Shown here piece after piece: positions 24,160-33,570 of a stretch of DNA of 64,000 bases. The DNA lies in NCBI RefSeq assembly GCF_004015185.1, contig NZ_CP025746.1:4295776-4359775 (forward strand), read 5' to 3'. The notes under the pieces were generated by a model. It was not told the DNA's origin and did not search any database. It saw only the letters and a program-made list of their open reading frames with translations. A program made the position numbers and the translations under genes. The DNA comes from Clostridium manihotivorum. GTDB lineage: Bacteria; Bacillota; Clostridia; Clostridiales; Clostridiaceae. Positions within the stretch are counted from its first letter, which is position 1. Each line of letters starts with the position of its first letter.

Positions 24160-26097
24160 CTATAAATAATATGCATATTCAAAGCCAGTTTGTATTGCTT
24201 GACCTATTCTACCAACTTTAGCTGCATCCCCAACAACCTTAACATTTTCAAATTGTTCTCTTATAGAATCTACAAATCCAGGATCATTTTTCACGCCTAC
24301 AGAAAGTACTACTGCATCTGCCTTAAGCTCTCTAACAGTAGCTGTTTTTATATCCTCAACCTTGATTCCATTTTCAGTGATTTCTAATAGTTTAGTACCT
24401 GGAATAAGCTCAACTCCATATTTTTTTAGTCGTGTTACAACATCTATTAGGTTGGGAAGATATGCACCTGGTCCAATTTTTTCTAGCATTTCTATAACTG
24501 TTACTTTGTTATTTTTATCTGCCAGATATTCTGCTGTCTCTAAGCCTGTCATTCCTGACCCAATCACTGTAACATTCTTTCCTTCTAATGAAGTTTGTCC
24601 TAACAATACCTGATCAACAGAATAAACCTTAGAATCTTCTATGCCAGGAAGCTTAGGAACTAAATTACTTCCTCCTGTAGCAACAAAAACAGAGTATGGA
24701 TTTAACTTTTTAAGTTCTTCTATATCAAAATTCCAGCCTAGGCTCACTTCTACTTTAAGTTCTTCTAGCTGATAGATTAGATTTTCTAAAAACCATGTCA
24801 ATTTATCCTTTAATGGAGGCATAGAACCAACTCTTACATTACCTCCTAAATAATTTTCTTTTTCAAAGATAACCGGCTTAAAGCCTCTAATGGCAAGCAC
24901 TCTAGCAGCTTCCATTCCTGCAGGACCACCTCCTAAAACAGCAACAACTCTTCCCTGTCCATTAATATTGAAATCAGTAAACTCTGACTCTCTTCCTGTT
25001 CTTGCATTTACTGCACATTTTATAACCTTACATTCAAGAACATTTTCAATACAATAAAGGCAGGATATGCATGGTCTTATATCTTTTTCTCTACCACTTT
25101 GAGCCTTCAGGCCCCACTGTGGATCTGCAAGCTGTCCTCTTCCTACTGCTACAAAGTCTAAGTTTCCCTCTTCCAATAAGGCTTCAGCAAAATCTGGCTT
25201 TCTAATTACATCGCAAGCTATTACTGGTATAGAAACTGCTTTTTTAATTGCTGCTGATAAATGTTTTTTCCAACCTTGAGGATAAGCTATAGGCTCAATT
25301 ATTGTATTTACGGTTTCATAGGTTCCTGCACTAACATTGATTGCATCAACTCCTAATGACTCTAAATACTTAGCTGTACTTACAGCTTGCTCTAAATCAA
25401 ATCCTCCTGGTAAAAACTCATCGCCATCTATTCTAACTGAGATTGGAAACTGCTTACCACAGGTATTCTTTATTCCAATAACAATCTCTGTCAAAAATCT
25501 TAATCTTCCTTCAAAGCTTCCTCCATACTTGTCAGTTCTTAAGTTGGATAATGGACTAAGAAATTGGCCTACTAGATAGCCGTGAGCTCCATGAATCTCT
25601 ACACCATCCATACCTGAACTCTTAGCTACATATGCTCCAAATACAAATTGTTTTACTAGATTCTCAACCTCTTCAGTGGTAAGCTCTCTTGGCATTTCTC
25701 CAATAGCTGAGGACATTACTGCACTTGGGCCTACTATTTGCCTGCCCCCAATTAGTCTTGCATGATTTTCTCTACCTGGGTGATGAAGCTGTATAAAGAT
25801 TTTTGTATCATGTCTATGTACAGCTCTAGCTAGTTTTTCTAATCTAGGTATAAACTTCAAATCGTTTACACATAACTGGCATGGTGTTCCAATTCCAGTA
25901 ACATCATCAATTCTTGCTATCTCTGTTATTATAAGACCGCAACCCCCTTCTGCCCTTTCTTCATAGTATCTTATAATTTCATCTGAAGCCTCTCCAGTAG
26001 CTGATGCAAGAGAAGTCCCCATAGCAGGCATGACAATTCTATTTTTTAGTTCTAGGTTTCCTATCTTCCCTCTAGAAAACAAATTATTATATTTCAT
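24160..26097 (-). CDS. NADH:flavin oxidoreductase, old yellow enzyme / 2,4-dienoyl-CoA reductase type
   Basis: 645 residues, the three-part layout of FadH, enoate reductase and BaiCD. Residues 1-350 form an FMN barrel (KNRIVMPAMGTSLA, then HGAHGYLVGQFLSP and YGGSFEGRLRF). A 4Fe-4S cysteine set follows (CISCLYCIENV, then KCAVN, about 343-362). Residues about 385-645 are FAD/NAD-binding (VVAVLGGGPAGMEAA, then VTVIGSGMTGLETAEYL). It should reduce a carbon-carbon double bond conjugated to a carbonyl, using NAD(P)H. The substrate is not shown. A PucR-type regulator is divergent from it. The decarboxylase-like and SDR genes follow on the same strand after a repeat-filled gap. Confidence 0.92.
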   Translation of the reverse strand: MKYNNLFSRGKIGNLELKNRIVMPAMGTSLASATGEASDEIIRYYEERAEGGCGLIITEIARIDDVTGIGTPCQLCVNDLKFIPRLEKLARAVHRHDTKIFIQLHHPGRENHARLIGGRQIVGPSAVMSSAIGEMPRELTTEEVENLVKQFVFGAYVAKSSGMDGVEIHGAHGYLVGQFLSPLSNLRTDKYGGSFEGRLRFLTEIVIGIKNTCGKQFPISVRIDGDEFLPGGFDLEQAVSTAKYLESLGVDAINVSAGTYETVNTIIEPIAYPQGWKKHLSAAIKKAVSIPVIACDVIRKPDFAEALLEEGNLDFVAVGRGQLADPQWGLKAQSGREKDIRPCISCLYCIENVLECKVIKCAVNARTGRESEFTDFNINGQGRVVAVLGGGPAGMEAARVLAIRGFKPVIFEKENYLGGNVRVGSMPPLKDKLTWFLENLIYQLEELKVEVSLGWNFDIEELKKLNPYSVFVATGGSNLVPKLPGIEDSKVYSVDQVLLGQTSLEGKNVTVIGSGMTGLETAEYLADKNNKVTVIEMLEKIGPGAYLPNLIDVVTRLKKYGVELIPGTKLLEITENGIKVEDIKTATVRELKADAVVLSVGVKNDPGFVDSIREQFENVKVVGDAAKVGRIGQAIQTGFEYAYYL

Positions 26098-26125
26098 ATT
26101 TTTCCCACCTCCACTTTTATTATAA

Positions 26126-26160
26126 TTACTAATTTAGTAAAAAAATACATTCATTAATGT
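26126..26160. promoter_or_regulatory. Operator-like palindromes between OYE gene and PucR regulator
   Basis: TTACTAA and TTAGTAA are perfect 7-bp arms around one T (26126-26140). ACATT and AATGT form a second short palindrome (26147-26160). They lie in the 120-bp divergent promoter region, a usual place for regulator binding. Confidence 0.45.
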
Positions 26161-26217
26161 CAAAAATAATTGCTCCCTTAGTGCTTGATGCACTATAATT
26201 TTCTTGAGGTGATTTGT

Positions 26218-27468
26218 ATGACATATAACATAGAAGAAACTTCTTTAATTGACCATATAACCTCCCAGTTATTTCAGGCATTTATATCCGGTAAAAGCTT
26301 GGACAGCATAGTAAATCTTTCAGCTTCACTTATGGAAAGACCTATAATAGTAATCGATTTAAGCTATAAGGTATTAGCTTATTCAAAAAGCGTACAGATT
26401 AATGATAAAATATGGATAGAATATTTAGAGAAAGGCTATTGCCCTTACGAATTTATTGCCAAAGTTAACAGTCTTCATAGTGTACGACTTGGTAAAGAAA
26501 GAGATGGTGCTTATGTTGTACCCTGTCCAGAAAGTGACAACGAAAAGCTAATTCATAAAATAAAAGCTGATAATAGATATGTTGGAAATATTTTATTAAT
26601 AAGTCCAACATCTAAAATTAAAAATATTGATTATGAACTAATAGCTATAGTTTCGAAAATAATAAGTCTTATATTAAATAAAAAGACTATTTGCACTAGT
26701 TCTAAGGAAGTAATTAGAGAAAGTTTTATTTATGACTTGCTGGAGAGAAAATATAAGGATATTAATGAGCTTAGTGAGCATATGAAAATTGCTGGCATAT
26801 CTCTCCCAAAGCATTTATGTATTCTTGAATTTGATATCTCCAGTTACGATGGTACAGAGCTTTCAGATAACCTACAAAGTAAATTAAATTATTTTAATAT
26901 ATTTAACTCTGTCTACTACAATAATGCTATTATTGCCATAGCTGATAAAAAAAATATTGAAAATATAACCAGTAGCATTAATAAATACTTGGTAATAGAC
27001 AATATTTTTCTAGGTATCAGCAAAGATTTTACTGATGTCCTTCAGTGTAGAAAACATTATCTTCAGGCTCATACAGCCTTAAGTATAGGTCGTATGATCA
27101 ACCCTGAAAGAAATATTATCTACTATCATGACATCCAGTATTACACCCTGCTCCCTAGTCACGACATGGTTAAGAACCCCTTAGAATATTGTCATCCTGC
27201 CCTTATTACCTTATTAGAATATGATAAAAACCATAGTTCTGATTTATATAGTACCTTATATAGCTATATTCTAAATGATGGTAATATACAAAATACTGCT
27301 AAAGATCTATACATCCATCGCAACACAGTAAGATATAAAATAAAGAAGATTGTAGCCTTGACCCACATAGATTTTTCGAAAATTGAGGAAATATCTAATA
27401 TATTTATCTCCTATAGGGTTATGAAATACTATGATTATCCCCAGAAGACTTTAAGTGGCTCTGATTAG
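26218..27468 (+). CDS. PucR/CdaR-type transcriptional regulator
   Basis: 416 residues from the ATG at 26218, which follows GAGGTGATTT; an in-frame TTG 11 codons upstream has no ribosome site. The N-terminal 170 residues are a sensing region (LMERPIIVIDLSYKVLAYSK). The middle resembles the nucleotide-cyclase-like middle domain of PucR proteins. The C-terminus carries the PucR helix-turn-helix (TAKDLYIHRNTVRYKIKKI, about 370-388). Such proteins activate catabolic genes on binding a small molecule. The divergent OYE/dienoyl reductase gene, and perhaps the ADC-SDR pair, are the likely targets. Confidence 0.87.
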   Translation: MTYNIEETSLIDHITSQLFQAFISGKSLDSIVNLSASLMERPIIVIDLSYKVLAYSKSVQINDKIWIEYLEKGYCPYEFIAKVNSLHSVRLGKERDGAYVVPCPESDNEKLIHKIKADNRYVGNILLISPTSKIKNIDYELIAIVSKIISLILNKKTICTSSKEVIRESFIYDLLERKYKDINELSEHMKIAGISLPKHLCILEFDISSYDGTELSDNLQSKLNYFNIFNSVYYNNAIIAIADKKNIENITSSINKYLVIDNIFLGISKDFTDVLQCRKHYLQAHTALSIGRMINPERNIIYYHDIQYYTLLPSHDMVKNPLEYCHPALITLLEYDKNHSSDLYSTLYSYILNDGNIQNTAKDLYIHRNTVRYKIKKIVALTHIDFSKIEEISNIFISYRVMKYYDYPQKTLSGSD

Positions 27469-27525
27469 AAATTCACTCATACCTATCCATATCTTTATCT
27501 AAAACATAATTTTCTAAAGAATATA

Positions 27526-27562
27526 GATTTCACTAAAGCGCCTTTCTTTAGTGAATCTTTTT
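27526..27562 (+). terminator. Terminator of the pucR-type gene
   Basis: GATTTCACTAAAG and CTTTAGTGAATC pair (one bulge) around a CGCCTTT loop, followed by TTTTTG. A family E repeat starts in the T-run. Confidence 0.75.
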
Positions 27563-27612
27563 GTGCATCTGCCTTTTCTGACCATATGTGAAGAAACTCT
27601 GGAATGCGAAAA
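27555..27612. repeat. Family E repeat (E3)
   Basis: TTTTTGTGCATCTGCC, then TTTTCTGACCATATGTGAAG and AAACTCTGGAATGCGA. Confidence 0.6.
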
Positions 27613-27643
27613 AATAGACTTTCCTAGTAATAGGAAAGTCTAT
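27611..27643 (-). terminator. Terminator of chemoreceptor gene 1
   Basis: ATAGACTTTCCTA and TAGGAAAGTCTAT, 13-bp stem with a 4-nt loop. On the minus strand TTTTTT follows. Confidence 0.85.
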
Positions 27644-27693
27644 CAATAATATAGAAAAGTATAAATCACTGTTCTTGGTACAAATAAACTCTA

Positions 27694-29679
27694 TTAAATT
27701 TTAAATTTACTTACGATCTCCATAAGCTTCTGAGCATTGCTTTCGGTAACCTTCATAAAGTTAGTAACTTCATTTGCACTTTGCATTACGGTAAAGGCTT
27801 TTTCTGAAATTCCTTGAGCACCTTGTGCGCTTTCATTATTAGAAGTAGACACATCATTAATTGCTCTTATCATCTCATTTATAGATTTTGATAAATCTGT
27901 TGCAGTTGAACTAAAGTCATTAACTAAATGTGCAACAGCTTCTGAATCCTTAAAGTACTGCTCTCCTGTATCCACCATTACCTTATAGTCTGTTATTACT
28001 GCAGTATCAATAAAATTAAGGGCTTTTTCAGAACTTGTCTTTAAATTAGTAACAGCTTCTACCACAAGCTTCGTTATATCTTGAATTTCGTTAACTGTAT
28101 CCTTTGATATTTCTGCTAATTTACGTATTTCATCAGCAACAACAGCAAATCCCTTTCCTGCTTCTCCTGCTCTTGCTGCCTCAATTGCTGCGTTTAGTGC
28201 AAGAAGATTGGTTTGAGAAGTTATCTGCAGGATAGATTCTGAAAGCACATTTATCTTTTCAACAGCATTTGACTGAACAATAGCTTCTCTAGTATCTGCA
28301 TCTATAGTATTACGTACATCTTGTGCATCTCTTTGAGATGATATAGCTTTTTCTTTAAGTTTTTGAGCACGTTCACTAATTTCTTCCGCTATTTTAGTTC
28401 CATTCTGAGCCTTACTTGATATACTTTCAATCGCATTCTCTATATTACTAGAAGAATCACTCATAAGCTTTGTAGCTGCAGCGGTCTCTTCAATACCTGC
28501 TGACATCTCCTGAGTAGTTGATGATACATGCTCCATTTCTCTGGAAAGCTCTAAAATATTATTTGTTGACACATCTATATTGTCTTTAACACTATTGGAT
28601 TCATTTATAATATCGCCTATAAGCGACTTTATTGAATTAAACATTATGGACATAGATTTAGCAAGCATTCCGATCTCATCAGAACGCTTCTTAGACTCTT
28701 CAGGTATATCCTTTGTAAAGTCGGCATTCGCCAAGTGCCCTAAGTAATCCGCTGTCAATTTTATAGGCTTTACCGTTATGGTAGCCATGATGAATGATAC
28801 AATTAATACAGCTATTACTGCAAGTATTATAAATATTGTTGATATGGTAACAGAACTATTTACTTGACTATAAACCTCTGAGGTAGGTACTGTAACTATA
28901 ACCTTCCATCCGGTATTGTCAACGGTTGCAAAAGAGGCTATTTTTTCTATTCCCTTATCATCCACATACTTTACATACCCAGATTTCTTAGCTAGCATTT
29001 CATTTTTTATTATTCCTTTTAACTCAGTACTCTTTATTACATCAGTATAAGATTTACTTACATAATCTGAATTAGGATGATATATAAAGTCTCCAGTGCT
29101 TGATAACATAAAGGCAAATCCAGTACTTGCTAACTTAACCTTACCAACATAATTTTTTATTGCTTCTACACTTACCAAACTTGCTACTACTCCCTTAAAG
29201 TTGTTGCTATCATCTAATATAGGAATAGCTATTGGTATATCCATGTTTTTGTTGCTTTTATTTTCAATTATATCAGTATAAGCAATTTTTTTAGTATCTC
29301 TTGCTTTAGTAAAGTATTGCCTATCGCTTACATTAGTAGTGCCAATCATACCATCTTTATTGGCGAACACTAACAGCTCCACTTCTTTATCACTTTCATT
29401 AACTGGATTTAATACAGCTGAAATAGACGCAGCATCTCCATTCTTAAATTCCGGATGAGACTTGTAAAGTTCTGTAAGTTGTGACACTTTACCATCTAGC
29501 CAATTGTTCATAGAGCTGACTGTAGAGTTTGCAACTGCCACCTCTTGATCCTTTATATTTTCCACTATTACAGATTTAAATCTAGCAAGTTGAAATATAG
29601 AAAGAGAAAGCATTGGTATTAATGACACACAAAGTAGTGTGGCCATAAGTTTAAATCTCAGCGATCTGGTAAATTTCAT
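27694..29679 (-). CDS. Methyl-accepting chemotaxis protein (chemoreceptor 1)
   Basis: 661 residues. A first membrane segment (about 9-30), an extracellular dCache-type sensing part (about 35-280, with [20 protein letters not shown] and a DRQYFTKA motif), a second membrane segment (about 283-305), HAMP (about 306-360) and the cytoplasmic signalling domain. The conserved hairpin tip is [20 protein letters not shown] (about 495-514). It signals to CheA/CheW and controls swimming. The DRxYF motif and the dCache layout are common in receptors for amino acids and related small molecules, but the ligand is unknown. A clear terminator follows. Confidence 0.93.
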   Translation of the reverse strand: MKFTRSLRFKLMATLLCVSLIPMLSLSIFQLARFKSVIVENIKDQEVAVANSTVSSMNNWLDGKVSQLTELYKSHPEFKNGDAASISAVLNPVNESDKEVELLVFANKDGMIGTTNVSDRQYFTKARDTKKIAYTDIIENKSNKNMDIPIAIPILDDSNNFKGVVASLVSVEAIKNYVGKVKLASTGFAFMLSSTGDFIYHPNSDYVSKSYTDVIKSTELKGIIKNEMLAKKSGYVKYVDDKGIEKIASFATVDNTGWKVIVTVPTSEVYSQVNSSVTISTIFIILAVIAVLIVSFIMATITVKPIKLTADYLGHLANADFTKDIPEESKKRSDEIGMLAKSMSIMFNSIKSLIGDIINESNSVKDNIDVSTNNILELSREMEHVSSTTQEMSAGIEETAAATKLMSDSSSNIENAIESISSKAQNGTKIAEEISERAQKLKEKAISSQRDAQDVRNTIDADTREAIVQSNAVEKINVLSESILQITSQTNLLALNAAIEAARAGEAGKGFAVVADEIRKLAEISKDTVNEIQDITKLVVEAVTNLKTSSEKALNFIDTAVITDYKVMVDTGEQYFKDSEAVAHLVNDFSSTATDLSKSINEMIRAINDVSTSNNESAQGAQGISEKAFTVMQSANEVTNFMKVTESNAQKLMEIVSKFKI

Positions 29680-30100
29680 AAGTACCCCCTTATTAATAGT
29701 TTTCTTTGATAAAAATCCTTATATAATAAATGATATCATTTCATCTTTTATATTTTCGTCCACTTTTTTAATAACATTATATATATGTTAATATTTTTCT
29801 TAAAACAACCAGCCCAACTGTCGAATACTGTATAATAGTGTTTCGTGTGTAAGCAATTACACCCACTATGTCAATTAACTTTTCATAAAGTTCCAAAAAA
29901 ACTCAGAAAAAGTATTAACCAACCATTTTTAAATAAAAAGTAGCTAAAGCAATCTTTCTCTAGCTACTTTTGGCATATCTACCTTTCTGGAACCTATGTG
30001 AAGAAATTATAGAGGGTGAATAATTTTTCATTCTTACTTAAAATCAGTATACTGATTAGTAATCCGTGAGAAGATAAGTTTTGAGAAAGGATGTGTTTTT
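29680..30100. other. Non-coding gap
   Basis: Contains a degenerate minus-oriented family A-like stretch (29761-29790), a hairpin (29938-29970, GTAGCTAAAG and CTCTAGCTAC arms) and a family E copy directly before the mini-ferritin gene. Confidence 0.5.
29966..30025. repeat. Family E repeat, degenerate (E4)
   Basis: TTTTGGCATATCTACC, then CCTATGTGAAGAAAT and GGGTGAATAA. It follows a hairpin, as E3 does. Confidence 0.45.
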
Positions 30101-30415
30101 ATGGCGTTATTAGGAAATCCCTTTGTAGCTAATATCCCTAGGCAAATGTCTAATGAAGAACTTGCTCAAGCTATTAGAGTGGATATAGCTGGAGAACTTG
30201 AAGCTATTATTGGATATGAAGCTCATGCCATGGCTACAAATGATGAACGAGCTAAAAAAATTTTCTACCATATCGCTGATGAAGAAAGAAGACATGTAGG
30301 TGAATTGCAACAACTGTTATATATTATATGTCCAAAAGAAATTGAAAGTACTGAAAAGGGAAAGCAAAACATAAAAGAGCAACAAGCTCACAATTTCCAA
30401 TCACCTTTGCAATAA
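30101..30415 (+). CDS. EncFtn-like two-helix mini-ferritin
   Basis: 104 residues, AAGGATGTG ribosome site. A helix with GELEAIIGYEAHAM (about 31-44) and a second with FYHIADEERRHVGELQ (about 55-70) form the pattern of encapsulated ferritins. Glu32, Glu62 and His65 fall where EncFtn binds iron, with Tyr39 nearby. Two such helices dimerise into a ferroxidase centre. EncFtn oxidises ferrous iron inside an encapsulin shell. No encapsulin gene lies in the window and the C-terminal tail (AHNFQSPLQ) is not an obvious cargo peptide. It could be a free relative, or rubrerythrin-like. Confidence 0.75.
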   Translation: MALLGNPFVANIPRQMSNEELAQAIRVDIAGELEAIIGYEAHAMATNDERAKKIFYHIADEERRHVGELQQLLYIICPKEIESTEKGKQNIKEQQAHNFQSPLQ

Positions 30416-30446
30416 TAATTCTCAACTATACAATTTACAAGCAACT

Positions 30447-30550
30447 TATAGGGAACCAACTTCAACTATTAAGTTATACATGCCACAAAATCGCTAGAAG
30501 CCGCGATTTTATAACAAGTATAACTTAAGTTTTCATAAAGGTTTCCTATA
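30447..30550 (+). repeat. Family B inverted-repeat element (B1)
   Basis: 104 bp from TATAGGGAA to TTTCCTATA. Inner arms AAGTTATACATG and CAAGTATAACTT are inverted. The centre is ATCGC and GCGAT around TAGAAGCC. A long hairpin with no coding content. Confidence 0.7.
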
Positions 30551-30593
30551 GGTATCCAACTTCAACTATTAATTTAATCATCATGGTCAAAAC

Positions 30594-30622
30594 AAAGGTT
30601 TCGCTTAAGCTATGAAACCTTT
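30594..30622. terminator. Terminator of the mini-ferritin gene
   Basis: AAAGGTTTC and GAAACCTTT, 9-bp stem followed by ATTTTGAG. Possibly works in both directions. Confidence 0.6.
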
Positions 30623-30791
30623 ATTTTGAGTTATTTAATTCTAGCTCTGTTAAAGTAAATTCTTGAAGATATCCTTAATTTAAAATAATTTTATGGAGTA
30701 GCTTGATTAGTGTTTAAGCTTATTTTCTAGCGAAGAATATCCATGTATACAGTGTGTAAATAAGCTCTAAATTAATACAAACTAATTATCT

Positions 30792-33227
30792 TCAAATCCT
30801 ATCACCATAAACTAACCCTCTAGTACCAGTAGCTAAATAAATCCTTCCAAAGACTCTAGGATCTCCAGATATAGATCGAATATCACCATATTGGTGCTTA
30901 TCATCATTTATCCTAATCCAGTGATTTCCTTCGTCATCAGATCTGTAAAATCCATACTGTCCGTTTATAGTTCCACTAGTGTACAATGATTTGAAGTTGC
31001 TGCCTACAGCAGGCTTTCCAACACCTATTCCTTTTATGAAATCATTGGGTTTAGAAGTCTTAACTCCATTAAAAACATTAAGCTTATTGTCATATATAAC
31101 TTTCCAAAGACCATACTGTTCCATGGCCATCCATATGACACCTTCATTTTCAGCTTCTACTCTAATTTCGTAGATCTGCTTTCCATCTATCCCTGCAAGA
31201 TTAACTTCTGGGAAACCATTTGGTGATTCTATTTGATGAAAGCTCTTTCCTTTATCTCTACTTACGTAGAACCCCTTTCCATTTATGTTATCTCCAAAGC
31301 CAAAGAAGATTTCCGAGTTAACTCTATCAGCCATGACCTTTAAAGGAACTTTCTCCTTGGAAATAAGATCGCCCTTAGTATCAAATACCTTTACCTTAAA
31401 CCATGTGTTCCCAAAATCCTCAGTGTATACAAGTCTGGAGAAATATAGAGGATCTCCAATAGCCCAAAGTATAGCTTTTCCATCAGATGATATAGCCACC
31501 CACCCAGCAGTTACATTTGGTTTCTTCAAAGACTTAACCACTTCATCTATTTCCTCTGTAATTCCAAATGGATCACTTAACTGTTGCCAGTTTTCTCCTC
31601 GGTCAAAGGATGCTATAATTCCTCCTTTTGTCTTTCCAGTCCAGTTACCTCTTGGGGCAACTACGATTATATTAGAGTAATTATCTGGATAATCTGCATT
31701 CATTGCTGTTATCCACCTATCTTTATTGTGATTTGCAAAAGTGTTTTCTGCTGGCTTATCCAAATCTTTAAATACAAATCCACCGTAGTCACCAATTATA
31801 TCAATAACTTTAACTTCTCCTGAGGGGGGCGAATATACGTTAAGATGTACATTTTCTTCTACTCCATCATCACAGCAACCCCACGTAACAGCTTCTCCTT
31901 GCTCTGACTTTGTTAGGTTTTTAGTCATAAATATTCCTGCACCGGTATTAAACAATGCCATATTTCTATCAAAGGGATTTATCTTAATATCTGACATCCA
32001 ATGTATCAGAGAAGCATTACCATTATATTCTGGTCTTTGATAAGAAACATTGAAATCTATATTTCCTACAGTAAGTCCTGAAAGTATAGGTTCCCACCTA
32101 ATACCATAGTCAGTGGATCTGTAAATAGTATCAGGCTTTGCCAAAATAGTAGAGCATATCAAGGTTCCTTCACTTTGAGAATCTGCACATATACCACTTA
32201 TTCCATAACCTAGTCTTCTCTTAGAATTTTTATCATAAAAATCTGGATCTATAAGGTTTTCAGGAGTTATATCTAATGCCTGTATAACTTCTCCTTCTTC
32301 ATCAAGCTCATAGCGATAAAGAGCCCCATCATAGCATCTGCCAAAATCACAGCCATAGGTATCCCAATTTGAGTTTCCAACATTGTAGGCAGCATAGGAT
32401 ATAAATAAATACTTTCCCATAAAAGATGCTCTCTGAGCCACATATCCTGGATAATCCCTGCCCCCTCCAAGAACAGGTTCAGGCTCTCCTTTTAGAGGAT
32501 TAAAGTTTACCCCACCATCATTACTTATATAAACACTTTGACCCCTGATATCATCACCAAGAGATCCTTTCTTGCCATTAGTGGCAACTATAATTCTTTT
32601 TGAGGAACCACTAACCACTTCGCTTTTCGGATCAATTTCCACAAAACATATATTATCCTCAGAGTCTTTCTCAGGATATGCAACCTGCAATCTTGTCCAA
32701 GTTCTGCACCCATCTATGGTTTTCCAAAGGCCATGCTTCATTGTTCCTAAATATAAAACTTTAGGATTTTTAGGATCAACTACCAACCTTTCACCAGTGG
32801 ATCTTCCTGAAGCGTTGCCATGTATTGCTGCTGCATTTCCATTCTCATCAATTATTGGTGCATCATAATAAATCCAATGAGCACCGAAATCCTCAGAAAA
32901 CCCAATTTTATTAACTCGAAAATCACCAACCATTGTATATACATAACTAGGATTCTGCATATCGAGTGCAATAGCCAATGGATATGTTTCCCAAGCATTG
33001 TCACCAGTAGCATGATCAATTAACGATACCCAATAATTATTTTCGAAATCATATCTATAGCACCCGCCAATATCAGTTCTACAGTATAAAATATTTGGTA
33101 CTGCTTGATGAAATACAAAGCCAGTAACAAAACCGCCTCCAGGAACAGAAATGGACTTGTAACCATACTTTTCTATTCTATTATTCATATTTAAGTCTAT
33201 TGCAGACTTAGATTCTTCCAATATCAT
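30792..33227 (-). CDS. GH74-type xyloglucanase, no signal peptide
   Basis: 811 residues of seven-bladed propeller sequence with many DxGxxW sialidase-like repeats (STDYGIRWEPI, SFDRGENWQQL, SRDKGKSFHQI, SDDEGNHWIRI). The two GH74 catalytic aspartates are visible: Asp52 (YCRTDIGGCYRYD) and one at about 410 (HWMSDIKINPFDR). GH74 enzymes cut xyloglucan or oligoxyloglucan chains. The protein starts MILEESKSAIDL with GGAGG nearby and has no signal peptide, dockerin or binding module. It would therefore act on imported oligosaccharides in the cytoplasm unless exported another way. No other xyloglucan gene is beside it. Confidence 0.87.
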   Translation of the reverse strand: MILEESKSAIDLNMNNRIEKYGYKSISVPGGGFVTGFVFHQAVPNILYCRTDIGGCYRYDFENNYWVSLIDHATGDNAWETYPLAIALDMQNPSYVYTMVGDFRVNKIGFSEDFGAHWIYYDAPIIDENGNAAAIHGNASGRSTGERLVVDPKNPKVLYLGTMKHGLWKTIDGCRTWTRLQVAYPEKDSEDNICFVEIDPKSEVVSGSSKRIIVATNGKKGSLGDDIRGQSVYISNDGGVNFNPLKGEPEPVLGGGRDYPGYVAQRASFMGKYLFISYAAYNVGNSNWDTYGCDFGRCYDGALYRYELDEEGEVIQALDITPENLIDPDFYDKNSKRRLGYGISGICADSQSEGTLICSTILAKPDTIYRSTDYGIRWEPILSGLTVGNIDFNVSYQRPEYNGNASLIHWMSDIKINPFDRNMALFNTGAGIFMTKNLTKSEQGEAVTWGCCDDGVEENVHLNVYSPPSGEVKVIDIIGDYGGFVFKDLDKPAENTFANHNKDRWITAMNADYPDNYSNIIVVAPRGNWTGKTKGGIIASFDRGENWQQLSDPFGITEEIDEVVKSLKKPNVTAGWVAISSDGKAILWAIGDPLYFSRLVYTEDFGNTWFKVKVFDTKGDLISKEKVPLKVMADRVNSEIFFGFGDNINGKGFYVSRDKGKSFHQIESPNGFPEVNLAGIDGKQIYEIRVEAENEGVIWMAMEQYGLWKVIYDNKLNVFNGVKTSKPNDFIKGIGVGKPAVGSNFKSLYTSGTINGQYGFYRSDDEGNHWIRINDDKHQYGDIRSISGDPRVFGRIYLATGTRGLVYGDRI

Positions 33228-33570
33228 ATTTAGACCTCCTTAGTAAAAATTTCAACTACTGTATAAATCTATACTTGCTGTTAAGAATATATTTTCCAGC
33301 TATAATTGTATTATATTAATATTTTCAATCTAATTCTTTAACTAAATCACCTATTTCTAGCACAATATTGATAAAAGGTAATTTAAATTTGAAATTCAAA
33401 TTACTTCTTAAAGAAAACCTTTCATATTACTATTTCATATTGGTATAGACAGTAAGAAAAGCCATGCATAAAAGGAATTAACTTTACCTTTTACACATGA
33501 CTTTTCTCTTTTAGATTGGTTTTATAACTTTTGTATTAGCCTCTTTTATAAAATCAAAATATAGTACCAG
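33228..33570. other. Non-coding gap with terminator
   Basis: AT-rich upstream region of the GH74 gene (promoter not identified) and the terminator of the next gene at 33457-33505. Confidence 0.5.
33457..33505 (-). terminator. Terminator of chemoreceptor gene 2
   Basis: AAAAGTCATGTGTAAAAGG and CCTTTTATGCATGGCTTTT form a long stem on the minus strand, ending in TTTTC. Confidence 0.75.

Larger units (their letters stand above)
30416..30791. other. Non-coding gap with family B element and terminator
   Basis: No gene. Holds B1 (30447-30550) with a partial second copy after it (30551-30580), and a hairpin terminator between the convergent genes. Confidence 0.6.

Noticed and set aside
29761-29790. 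A further family A copy (minus) upstream of chemoreceptor 1
   Set aside because: Only a partial match with an inserted base and no partner nearby; not counted among the 16.
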